In this document: piece by piece, positions 1 through 6,225 of the stretch
Position numbering within the stretch: position 1 is the stretch's first letter
Layout of the letters: each line of letters starts with the position of its first letter
Assembly: GCA_955652655.1 (NCBI GenBank)
Contig: CATPCK010000471.1
Location: forward strand, 1-13,894
Direction of reading: 5' to 3'
Length of the DNA stretch: 13,894 bases
DNA from: an uncultured Ktedonobacteraceae bacterium
GTDB taxonomy: Bacteria > Chloroflexota > Ktedonobacteria > Ktedonobacterales > Ktedonobacteraceae
Translations under genes and position numbers: made by a program
Notes under the pieces: generated by a model
The model's database searches: none
What the model was told of the DNA's origin: nothing
What the model saw: the letters and a program-made list of their open reading frames with translations, nothing else

Positions 1-48
1 CTCCAGGTGGCGATTAAAGTGTACAAGCTGCGCTCAAACGGAGCATAG
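1..48 (+). CDS. C-terminal end of an unidentified protein (partial)
   Basis: Frame 1 is open from the window edge to a TAG at 46-48 and gives 15 residues, LQVAIKVYKLRSNGA. Too little remains for a firm identity. The pattern is vaguely like the last helix of NarL/LuxR-type regulators, but that is a guess. Support that a real gene ends here comes from context: a strong bidirectional hairpin terminator follows within 30 bases, and the next gene is on the opposite strand and converges on it. Confidence 0.4.
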   Translation, partial: LQVAIKVYKLRSNGA

Positions 49-75
49 CAGAAAGAGCCATAGCAACATCTCTAA

Positions 76-130
76 AAAAGGTACCGCAGAAAATAGCCGA
101 TGGCATCGGCTATTTTCTGCGGCACCTTTT
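76..130. terminator. Bidirectional intrinsic terminator between convergent genes
   Basis: The arms 84-101 and 105-122 form a perfect 18-bp stem around a 3-nt loop. After one mismatched pair (83/123) the stem continues for seven more pairs, 76-82 with 124-130. The A-rich left flank (74-79) is a U tract for minus-strand transcripts. The right flank (127-138) is T-rich for plus-strand transcripts. It lies 10 bases beyond the stop of the cation exporter and 28 bases beyond the partial gene at the left edge, so it probably ends both. Confidence 0.9.
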
Positions 131-140
131 CATTTTTTCT

Positions 141-1142
141 CTATGGACGATGTTCAGGTAATAATATTTTGGCTTCATGTTCGTGGCTGTAGCCGTTACT
201 TCTCTCTTTTGCGATCTCCATGCGACAATAGAGGCCATCCATTTCGCAGCACGCTGCGCGGTGGTCACTACACTCAAATTGAATAGTAGCGTGACCGATA
301 TGGTATTTTTCACTGAGCATGCTGGTAAGGGATTGCAGGATGGGCGAACTACCACTAGGAGGAAGGTCATTGATGAGCGTATGGCAGGAGAGAGCATACA
401 TGCCACTGGCAATACACCAGACATGAAGGTCGTGTACGTCTTTCACTCCCTCAACTTTTTTCATATCATCGACAAGATTAGAGAGGGAGACATCCCTGGG
501 TACGGATTCCAGGAGAATATCGGTGGTCTCGCGGAGAATGCTCCAGGCTCCAAGCGCGATCAGCACAGCTATTGCGACCGACAGCAGGGGATCAACCAGC
601 GTCCAACCGGTCAGGAGGATGATGATGCCACCTACAACAACGCCGACCGAGGCGATCACGTCGCCAAAGACGTGCATGGTCGCAGCCCGCACATTGAGGC
701 TATGGCCCTCTTTTTGTAAGCCTAAACCGATGAAGAGGTTAACGGCTATGCCAATCCCTGCTGAAAGGAACATAATGAACGGCTGCACCGGTTCTGGATG
801 TTGGAAACGCTGAAAGGCCTCCAGGGAAATGGCTATGGCGATGATGATCAAGGTGACGGCGTTGACAAGGGCGGCCAGGATACCTACGCGGTGATAGCCA
901 AAGGTTTTGCGCGCATCGGCGGGCCTCTCAGCCTGTACTGTAGCAAACCAGGCCAGGCCAAGCGCGAAAATGTCGGTTACGACATGACCGGCATCAGAGA
1001 GTAGAGCCAGTGAATTAGAAAAAATGCCACCGGCCAGTTCCGCCACCAGGATAATGACTGTCAAGAAGAAGGCCAGGCGTAACGTCTGTTTTGCCATGCC
1101 ATGGGTATGATTATGATTATGCCCAATATGCTGATTACTCAT
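141..1142 (-). CDS. CDF-family Zn/Cd/Co cation efflux transporter (CzcD/ZitB-like)
   Basis: This 333-residue protein should be an inner-membrane divalent-metal/proton antiporter that exports Zn(II) and perhaps Cd or Co. A His-rich N-terminus (HNHNHTH, residues 8-14) precedes about six membrane segments (roughly 20-205). The intramembrane metal site is visible as H53-x3-D57 in TM2 and H157-x3-D161 in TM5, the arrangement typical of zinc-transporting members. The cytoplasmic C-terminal domain carries the usual DVHDLHVW (235-242) and HATIQFE (284-290) motifs. A Cys/His-rich tail follows (C291, H294, C298, C299, C306), then a short His-containing end. The start codon overlaps the stop of the SmtB-like repressor by four bases (ATGA, 1139-1142), so the two are probably translationally coupled. 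The family is clear; the exact metal is inferred from the upstream sensor. Confidence 0.93.
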   Translation of the reverse strand: MSNQHIGHNHNHTHGMAKQTLRLAFFLTVIILVAELAGGIFSNSLALLSDAGHVVTDIFALGLAWFATVQAERPADARKTFGYHRVGILAALVNAVTLIIIAIAISLEAFQRFQHPEPVQPFIMFLSAGIGIAVNLFIGLGLQKEGHSLNVRAATMHVFGDVIASVGVVVGGIIILLTGWTLVDPLLSVAIAVLIALGAWSILRETTDILLESVPRDVSLSNLVDDMKKVEGVKDVHDLHVWCIASGMYALSCHTLINDLPPSGSSPILQSLTSMLSEKYHIGHATIQFECSDHRAACCEMDGLYCRMEIAKERSNGYSHEHEAKILLPEHRP

Positions 1143-1582
1143 GCGGGCACCTGTGTCTCTCTTTTAAAAGGGAGGAGTGGGAGTTCGTTGGCATGGGTGA
1201 GACCGATTTCGAGCAGCAGTCGAATATGTTCATCTACGAGCCGGTAATAGACGATCCGCCCTACTTTACGCATGGTGACAACCTGTTGGTAGCGCAAAAC
1301 ACGCAGTTGATGGGAGATGGTGGTATCGTCTCGATCAAGGCCGGTAGCCAGGTCACCCACACACAATTCTCCTGTAGGAGCGTTCAACAAAGCATAGAGA
1401 ACCCGGAGGCGCGTGGGATCGCTCAGAACGGAGAAGAGCTTTGCGATACGCTCCGCGCTGTCGTTGGCTAACAGGTTGCGCTGTACTGCCAACGCGTGTT
1501 CCGAGTGGGTGGTACGCTCCTGGGACATATATGCTGCATCGCTATCATCAGTGGTTGCTGTTTTGACAGGTTGAGAAACCAT
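1139..1582 (-). CDS. SmtB/ArsR-family zinc-responsive repressor
   Basis: This 147-residue winged-helix repressor should release DNA when metal binds and derepress the exporter downstream. The DNA-binding region spans about residues 44-115: DPTRLRVLYAL at 55-65 and TISHQLRVLR at 88-97. The alpha-5 zinc site of SmtB/CzrA is complete: D117-x-H119, then H130-x2-E133, with the same spacing as in SmtB. The alpha-3 motif ELCVGDLA (72-79) keeps the SmtB-type Cys (C74) and lacks the ArsR CxC arsenite site. N-terminal H26 and H29 could form a second site. I chose the ATG at 1582 because AAGGAAGG lies just upstream. A longer open frame reaches 1723 but crosses the promoter. A Zn (possibly Co/Cd) sensor is inferred from the intact alpha-5 site. 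Confidence 0.93.
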   Translation of the reverse strand: MVSQPVKTATTDDSDAAYMSQERTTHSEHALAVQRNLLANDSAERIAKLFSVLSDPTRLRVLYALLNAPTGELCVGDLATGLDRDDTTISHQLRVLRYQQVVTMRKVGRIVYYRLVDEHIRLLLEIGLTHANELPLLPFKRETQVPA

Positions 1583-1602
1583 ACAACCTTCCTTTATCTT
1601 TT

Positions 1603-1620
1603 CATATCTGCACATGTATG
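1603..1620 (-). promoter_or_regulatory. Possible SmtB/ArsR operator in the 5' leader
   Basis: The minus strand reads CATACATGTGCAGATATG, an imperfect inverted repeat (6 of 9 pairs, outer arms CATA/TATG). It lies between the promoter -10 box and the repressor ribosome-binding site. This is a usual position for autoregulatory operators of the family, but the sequence is not a textbook SmtB box, so the call is tentative. Confidence 0.3.
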
Positions 1621-1636
1621 CAACTATTCTGTCCTT

Positions 1637-1665
1637 ATTATAGCTCATAGACGGCATTTTGACAA
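1637..1665 (-). promoter_or_regulatory. Sigma-70-type promoter of the repressor/exporter operon
   Basis: On the minus strand a -35 box TTGTCA (1665-1660) is followed by a 17-bp spacer and a perfect -10 box TATAAT (1642-1637). Transcription would begin near 1630, giving a leader of about 48 nt before the repressor ATG at 1582. A promoter this close to consensus fits a gene pair that is held off by a repressor. Confidence 0.8.
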
Positions 1666-1738
1666 GGGGAAGTGTTGCGGAAAAACACAAAAACATGGGT
1701 GCCTTGCAGACAGGTTCACTCACATGTTAGACTAAAGT

Positions 1739-3787
1739 GTGTTTATTTCATCTATACACACAACAACTGATCCATGGTGGCAACGGTTACGGCCTCGCCT
1801 CACAATAATCTATTTACTGATTGTCCTGGCCCTGCTCATCATCAGTGTAATCGGCCATGCTCGCCTACTTGGTGAGATAGGAAAAACTTTTGGCGGGTTT
1901 TTTTGGGCAATCGATACTGATGAACAGGTGGTTATTGCCTCTACACTACCTCAAACCAGCCAATTCGGGGCCTCAGCAGGTTCACTGACCAATACGGACC
2001 ATTTCATTGGGGTCGAAGTCAAAAATAAGAACGGAGTGGCGACCTACTCGTGGCAACAGAATCAACTTCACCCCGAGATTGCGCCGCTGACGGCAGCTTA
2101 TATGCGTGCCAATCCAGGTGATAGCGTTACTTACACCATCCAGCACTCTAACAATACGACGGGGCAAACAACGCTCCAGGCTGTCAGGTTTACCTGGGAT
2201 ATGTGGTTTGAAAACTATGGCTTGACGCTGCTCGCCGGCATCAGTTGGCTGCTGGTCGGCACTCTCTTGCTTGTCACCGCCCGAGACTGGACGGGAGCGG
2301 TCGAGGGCATTACACTGCTGCCGCCAGCGATGCTCTTTCTGCTCTACAGCCACTGGGGTAACGTGCAGCAGGCCTATCCAGCGGATATAGTATTTCAACT
2401 GCTATGGGTCCCCTCATTTGCACTACTTGGCGCAGCCTTTATCCATCTCAGTTTGACGTACCGGCCAGAAGCATTGAGTGCGCCGCGCCGCCCGCGCTTG
2501 ATGGTGGATGGCCTGCCATATCTGCCGTTGATCGCGCTGGTGGCCTTTGAATGGAGTTCTTTTCTCATCTTTGGGAAAGTAGCCGGGCGCCCTCATTTTA
2601 TCGTTGCGCTTAGCTATGGAGTATGCGGGGGCGTCCTGAGTTTGGTGATTGGCGTCATTTCGTTGTTACGGGTCAGTCGCATTATTCCAGGGGGGCGCAT
2701 ACCTGATAACGTCCGCCGTCGTCTGGGGGATCTCTTAACCCTGTGGATTGGCGGAGTAGGATTAGGTTTCTGCTTCGGAATCTTGCCCATTCTGCTAACA
2801 GGTCAGCCGTTTTTGTCAATACAGATTTTTACCGTACTGGCAATCGTCTATCCACTGCTGCTGCTCTACGCTATTCGTTCTCTGCGCCTGATCGATCAAT
2901 TACAACTTACGCTCAAGCAGCGCGAAGAGGCATTGCGCGAACAGCAGCAGACGGCGGCAGCGCTACAGCAGTCGAACAGCGAACTGCAACAGGCAACCTC
3001 GCTTTTGCTGCACGCGGATGCCCACCTGCGCTCTGTACTCTCGCAGCGCATTCACGATCAGCCCAAACAGCAGGCACTGCGGATCCGCTCGCTGCTGGGA
3101 CACTGGCAACACAAGCTGAAAGTGGAGTCTGAACGAGACTCAGACGGAAAGGTGGCGGTACAGCCCATTTCTGAGGCGCTGGGCAAGGTGCGAAAAATCA
3201 GCGAGGAACTGGAGGGGGACCTGCGGGGGCTGCAATTGCTGGTCGAAGATGCTTACCAGAGACGCAGCCTGGGTTTGAAACTCCACCTGGAGAAATTGAT
3301 CCGTGAAGACCTTCCCGCGCTGCATCCCGAATCGCCGCTCAAGGTACAGCCCGACCTGTGGGCACTGGATGCATTAAGCCATGACCTTGAGCAGACGGAG
3401 GAAGGAACGAAGATAGCAGAGGCCATTTCATATACCGTTACCCAGGCGCTGCTGAACGTCTATAACCATGCCGGGGCGAGCTTCGCCACAGTGCAAACGG
3501 TGCGCAAGAATGGCTATATCGAGGTGTACATTACCGATGATGGACGCGGCTTTGATACGAGCTCGATCTCACCCGAAAAAACGAGCCTGTTTAAGGCGCG
3601 GCTGAAGGCTCGGGAAGCTGGCGGGATTCTGTCTATCAAGTCAGTACCCCGTCCACAGGTTGAGCATGGCACAACGGTTATGCTGCGCCTGCCTATTCCT
3701 CATAACGAGCGAAATAGCGAGCGAACGTTTACTACGGGACCGCTGTCAGAGTCGCAGGTGTATGGGAAGAATGTGGAGCGGGCATAG
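1739..3787 (+). CDS. Membrane sensor histidine kinase, ComP-like, NarL-partner type
   Basis: This 682-residue kinase should sense a signal at the membrane and phosphorylate a NarL-type response regulator. One N-terminal TM segment (about 22-40) leads to an extracytoplasmic stretch (about 41-158). Seven more hydrophobic segments follow between about 160 and 383, an architecture like Bacillus ComP. A coiled coil (386-432) joins a HisKA_3-like dimerisation helix with the probable phospho-acceptor H439 (RIHDQPKQQ). The HATPase domain shows the N box QALLNVYNHAG (569-579), G1 box DDGRGF (600-605) and GTTV (644-647). The start is GTG at 1739, preceded by an in-frame stop and without a visible Shine-Dalgarno; no better in-frame start exists. 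No response regulator is adjacent. A dehydrogenase gene begins 33 bases after the stop and may be co-transcribed. Confidence 0.88.
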   Translation: MFISSIHTTTDPWWQRLRPRLTIIYLLIVLALLIISVIGHARLLGEIGKTFGGFFWAIDTDEQVVIASTLPQTSQFGASAGSLTNTDHFIGVEVKNKNGVATYSWQQNQLHPEIAPLTAAYMRANPGDSVTYTIQHSNNTTGQTTLQAVRFTWDMWFENYGLTLLAGISWLLVGTLLLVTARDWTGAVEGITLLPPAMLFLLYSHWGNVQQAYPADIVFQLLWVPSFALLGAAFIHLSLTYRPEALSAPRRPRLMVDGLPYLPLIALVAFEWSSFLIFGKVAGRPHFIVALSYGVCGGVLSLVIGVISLLRVSRIIPGGRIPDNVRRRLGDLLTLWIGGVGLGFCFGILPILLTGQPFLSIQIFTVLAIVYPLLLLYAIRSLRLIDQLQLTLKQREEALREQQQTAAALQQSNSELQQATSLLLHADAHLRSVLSQRIHDQPKQQALRIRSLLGHWQHKLKVESERDSDGKVAVQPISEALGKVRKISEELEGDLRGLQLLVEDAYQRRSLGLKLHLEKLIREDLPALHPESPLKVQPDLWALDALSHDLEQTEEGTKIAEAISYTVTQALLNVYNHAGASFATVQTVRKNGYIEVYITDDGRGFDTSSISPEKTSLFKARLKAREAGGILSIKSVPRPQVEHGTTVMLRLPIPHNERNSERTFTTGPLSESQVYGKNVERA

Positions 3788-3809
3788 GCAGGCCGAAGGC
3801 CGGCATAGG
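3785..3809. repeat. Possible weak member of the CCGGCATAGG repeat at the kinase 3' end
   Basis: The kinase stop codon lies in GCATAGGC, followed by the small self-complementary element GGCC-GAA-GGCC and a second GGCATAGG. The 10-mer CCGGCATAGG at 3800-3809 also occurs at 7269-7278 and 13521-13530, both also near gene 3' ends. Similarity beyond the 10-mer is slight, so chance is possible. Confidence 0.3.
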
Positions 3810-3820
3810 AGTGTAACAGG

Positions 3821-4867
3821 ATGACAACGATGACGGGTGCCGTATTTCTGGGAGATCGGCGACTTGCACTGCGGGAATTTCCCGTGCCAGAGCCAGGTTA
3901 CGGGCAGGTGTTGGTCCGCATGAAGGCGTCATCGCTCTGCGGGAGCGACCTGCGTGCCATCTACCGGAGCAGCAACTGGGGGACGGGTCCCGAAGCGTAC
4001 CAGGGCGTTATTGGAGGTCATGAGCCCTGCGGCATCATTGAGCGCGTTGGCCCTGACGTGCGACGCTTCCGAGAGGGCGATAGAGTGATCATGTATCATA
4101 TCGCGGGCTGCGGTTTATGCCATGATTGCCGTGGTGGTTGGATGATTAGTTGCTCCAGCCCCGAACGTGCCGCCTATGGGTGGCAGCGAGACGGGGGACA
4201 CGCCGATTTTCTGCTGGCTGAAGAGCGGACCCTTGTAGCACTCCCTGATGAACTGACTTACCTGGACGGTGCAATGGTGGCCTGTGGAGGGGGAACCGCC
4301 TACGCTGCCTGTTCTCGTGCGAATGTGTCCGGGCGAGATGTTGTACTCGTCACTGGTCTTGGTCCGGTTGGTCTCGGCATAGCACTCCTATGCAAGGCGA
4401 TGGGTGCGCGCGTGGTTGGGGTAGAGGCCGTGCCTGAACGCCTCGAACTGGCGCAAAGGCTTGGCATCACGGATGTTGTAAGCTCAGCAGAGAAGAATGT
4501 CGTCGACGTATTGCGTGAGAAGACAGGTGGGCGTGGCTTTGAGGTGGCCATTGACGGCTCAGGGAACGCAAGTGCGCGCCACCTGTGCCTGGAACTGGCT
4601 CGCGAATGGGGCCGTGTCGTGTTTGTCGGCGAGGGAGGGACGGTCGAATTTGAACCAAGCCCGCTGCTGCTTCACAAGCAACTCGCCTTATACGGTTCGT
4701 GGGTTTGTAGTGTGCCGCAGATGGAGAACCTTGTCGAACAACTCGTGCGCTGGAAGCTTCATCTAGATATAATGGTGACACATCGCTTCGCGCTCAAGCA
4801 GGTCAAAGAAGCATATGAACTCTTTGATAGGGGCAAAACAGGCAAGGTAGCGATTGTGTGGGAGTGA
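3821..4867 (+). CDS. Zinc-dependent medium-chain dehydrogenase (MDR superfamily)
   Basis: This 348-residue cytosolic NAD(P)-dependent alcohol/polyol dehydrogenase has an unknown substrate. The catalytic zinc site shows C40 (LCGSD) and H67-E68 (GGHE), with C155 a possible fourth ligand. The structural zinc lobe is complete: C97-x2-C100-x2-C103-x7-C111. The Rossmann fold has GLGPVGLG (179-186), and the acidic E202 after the second strand suggests NAD rather than NADP. The start is supported by AGGAG at 3807-3811, nine bases upstream. The C-terminus, ending KVAIVWE, looks natural and complete, so the IS element just downstream did not shorten the protein visibly. The gene may once have been followed directly by the second dehydrogenase at 6226. 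Confidence 0.88.
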   Translation: MTTMTGAVFLGDRRLALREFPVPEPGYGQVLVRMKASSLCGSDLRAIYRSSNWGTGPEAYQGVIGGHEPCGIIERVGPDVRRFREGDRVIMYHIAGCGLCHDCRGGWMISCSSPERAAYGWQRDGGHADFLLAEERTLVALPDELTYLDGAMVACGGGTAYAACSRANVSGRDVVLVTGLGPVGLGIALLCKAMGARVVGVEAVPERLELAQRLGITDVVSSAEKNVVDVLREKTGGRGFEVAIDGSGNASARHLCLELAREWGRVVFVGEGGTVEFEPSPLLLHKQLALYGSWVCSVPQMENLVEQLVRWKLHLDIMVTHRFALKQVKEAYELFDRGKTGKVAIVWE

Positions 4868-5000
4868 CATCTCCCCCGGCTAAAGCACGGGGGCTTCCTC
4901 TCATCACTGAGAGGCTTTCCTGCTTCGCTGAGGCTTGCCTGGCTTGGTCTTCACCGCACCGGGTCTTACAGACTCTCCACAGGCAGCAACCGCGAGCCCC
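4868..5000 (-). ncRNA. Putative omega-RNA (reRNA) overlapping the tnpB 3' end
   Basis: TnpB nucleases use a guide RNA made from the tnpB 3' region and the element right end. Here the minus strand forms a perfect 7-bp hairpin, CCTCTCA-GTGA-TGAGAGG (4914-4897), whose loop is a GNRA tetraloop containing the tnpB stop codon. It is followed by the right-end hairpin (4893-4873). The expected guide would begin just outside the element and so derive from the 3' end of the dehydrogenase at 3821. The RNA is inferred from family knowledge; its 5' end is a guess. Confidence 0.45.
4873..4893. repeat. Right-end subterminal hairpin of the IS element
   Basis: On the plus strand CCCCCG (4873-4878) pairs with CGGGGG (4888-4893). 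Inside, GC (4879-4880) pairs with GC (4885-4886) around a TAAA loop, leaving A4887 bulged. The layout parallels the left-end hairpin at 6163-6179. Confidence 0.75.
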
Positions 5001-6082
5001 GCGGCCAAAATGTTCTGTGCAGCATTGACATCACGGTCATGGGCTACGCCACATTCAGGACACACCCAGGAACGGACATCAAGCGGTAAGGAGTCGAGCA
5101 TATGACCACAGTCAAAGCACCGTTTGGAGGACGGATACCACTTGTCAATTTTGACAAGGGTTCGTCCATACCATTCTGCTTTGTATTCCAACTGCCTGGT
5201 AAATTCGCTCCATCCCACATCCGAGATGGCTTTTGCCAGGCAGTGGTTTTTACTCATATTCTTGACTTGCAAACTCTCGATGCATACGACTTGGTTCTCG
5301 CGTATGATCTTCATCGAGAGTTGATGCTGATAGTCTCGCCTTCTATCAGCAATCTTCTTATGGATACGAGCAACTTTGAGACGTGCCTTGGCCCGGTTCT
5401 TGGAACCTTTTTTCTTCTTGGCATGACATCGTTGTGCCCGTGCCAACTTCTTTTCATCCTGGTGAAAGAACTTGGGGTTTCCATGCGTATGACCATCGGA
5501 TGTGATCACCATCGACTTCAAGCCCAGGTCAAGCCCGACCATCGAAGGCGTGACTTCCAGTGGCTTGATGTCCTCTTCTACCAGGATGGAGACAAAATAG
5601 CGTTCAGCTTCATCTTTGGTGATGGTGACACTGCTTGGCTTACACCCATCGGGAAGCGTCCGATGCCATGTGATGTCAAGGGGAGCATCCATCTTCGCCA
5701 GAGTAAGCGTGTGCTCATTCCAGGTGAACGCATTGCTTGCATAGGTAGCGGCTTGCTGGTTACGTTTCTTTTTGAAGGTGGGATAGTCAGCACGTCCTTC
5801 AAAGAAGTTGCGAAAGGCTTTATCCAGATGTCTGAGAGATTGCTGGAGAGGGACAGAAGAGACCTCATTCAGCCACAAGGTCTCTTCTTGCTTCTTAAGC
5901 GTGACCAAGCGTTGCGCTGTGCCTTCATAGCACAAACGCTCACCATGTTGGTAATAAGCATCGGTGCGTTGTCGCAATGCCCAGTTATAGACGTAGCGAC
6001 AACATCCGAAGGTTTGCGCCAGGATGCGCTTTTGTTCATCGCTTGGGTAGAAGCGATACTTGTAGGCTTTCTTCTGCTTCAT
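4904..6082 (-). CDS. tnpB: TnpB RNA-guided nuclease, IS200/IS605 OrfB
   Basis: This 392-residue protein has the normal length for TnpB, the ancestor of Cas12, which cuts DNA under omega-RNA guidance. The N-terminal region (KAYKYRFYPSDEQ, 5-17; CCRYVYNWAL, 27-36) is the family signature. The RuvC residues are present: D185 (GLDLGLKS), E269 (CIESLQV) and D351 in HDRDVNAAQN (348-357). The zinc ribbon is intact with C322-x2-C325 and C341-x2-C344. The protein therefore looks catalytically competent. It starts at an ATG only about one or two bases from the predicted transcription start, so the mRNA may be leaderless. The long open frame on the opposite strand (5102-6229) is only its shadow. The stop codon lies in the loop of a hairpin belonging to the putative omega-RNA. 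Confidence 0.96.
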   Translation of the reverse strand: MKQKKAYKYRFYPSDEQKRILAQTFGCCRYVYNWALRQRTDAYYQHGERLCYEGTAQRLVTLKKQEETLWLNEVSSVPLQQSLRHLDKAFRNFFEGRADYPTFKKKRNQQAATYASNAFTWNEHTLTLAKMDAPLDITWHRTLPDGCKPSSVTITKDEAERYFVSILVEEDIKPLEVTPSMVGLDLGLKSMVITSDGHTHGNPKFFHQDEKKLARAQRCHAKKKKGSKNRAKARLKVARIHKKIADRRRDYQHQLSMKIIRENQVVCIESLQVKNMSKNHCLAKAISDVGWSEFTRQLEYKAEWYGRTLVKIDKWYPSSKRCFDCGHMLDSLPLDVRSWVCPECGVAHDRDVNAAQNILAAGLAVAACGESVRPGAVKTKPGKPQRSRKASQ

Positions 6083-6083
6083 A

Positions 6084-6112
6084 CTTTACAGTATAGCATA
6101 TACGCTGTAAAG
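6084..6112. repeat. Inverted repeat overlapping the tnpB promoter
   Basis: Eight-bp perfect arms CTTTACAG (6084-6091) and CTGTAAAG (6105-6112) are separated by 13 bases that hold a further TATA/TATA pair. The repeat covers the -10 box and spacer of the tnpB promoter, so it could be an operator or a left-end structure of the element. Which of these applies cannot be told from the sequence. Confidence 0.6.
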
Positions 6113-6118
6113 CGTCAA
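6090..6118 (-). promoter_or_regulatory. Sigma-70-type promoter of tnpB
   Basis: On the minus strand a -35 box TTGACG (6118-6113) is followed by a 17-bp spacer and a -10 box TATACT (6095-6090). Transcription should start around 6084-6083, immediately before the tnpB ATG (6082-6080). No Shine-Dalgarno fits in between, which suggests leaderless translation. Confidence 0.72.
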
Positions 6119-6162
6119 ACAGTATCCCAACCCATCGCACCCCGTAAGGTAGGCCCTTCTAT

Positions 6163-6179
6163 CCCGCTTGAAAGACGGG
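6163..6179. repeat. Left-end subterminal hairpin of the IS element
   Basis: On the plus strand CCCGCT (6163-6168) pairs with AG (6173-6174) and CGGG (6176-6179) around the loop TGAA, leaving A6175 bulged. Stem, loop size and bulge position match the right-end hairpin at 4873-4893, which marks this as the second TnpA recognition structure. Confidence 0.6.
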
Positions 6180-6196
6180 GGTTTTACGGACCGTTC

Positions 6197-6217
6197 TATA
6201 ATGCCAGAAAAAAGGAG
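6197..6217 (+). promoter_or_regulatory. Possible -10 box and ribosome-binding site of the second dehydrogenase
   Basis: A perfect TATAAT (6197-6202) lies next to the presumed left tip of the IS element. AGGAG (6213-6217) is eight bases before the ATG at 6226. No good -35 box is found at normal spacing; a TTGAAA occurs too far upstream (6168-6173). The ribosome-binding site is convincing, the promoter only possible. If real, it may have been created or exposed by the insertion. Confidence 0.4.
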
Positions 6218-6225
6218 ACGAAAAG

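Larger units (their letters stand above)
4868..6196 (-). mobile_element. orfB-only IS200/IS605-family element (IS1341-like)
   Basis: The element carries a single gene, tnpB on minus, and no Y1 transposase tnpA, so it would need a TnpA supplied elsewhere to move. The right end (4868-4894) and left end (about 6163-6196) carry hairpins of the same design: a C/G stem, a 4-nt loop and a bulged A on the plus strand. Such subterminal hairpins are what TnpA recognises in this family. There are no target duplications or terminal inverted repeats, as expected. Exact tips cannot be set from one copy, so both borders are approximate. It sits immediately after one dehydrogenase stop codon and before the next dehydrogenase. 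Confidence 0.85.

Noticed and set aside
177..719. Plus-strand open frame of 180 codons opposite the CDF exporter
   Set aside because: It is antisense to an intact exporter and shows no signal, motif or ribosome-binding site.
1583..1723. 47-codon N-terminal extension of the SmtB-like repressor
   Set aside because: It crosses the near-consensus promoter at 1637-1665, while ATG 1582 has a good ribosome-binding site.
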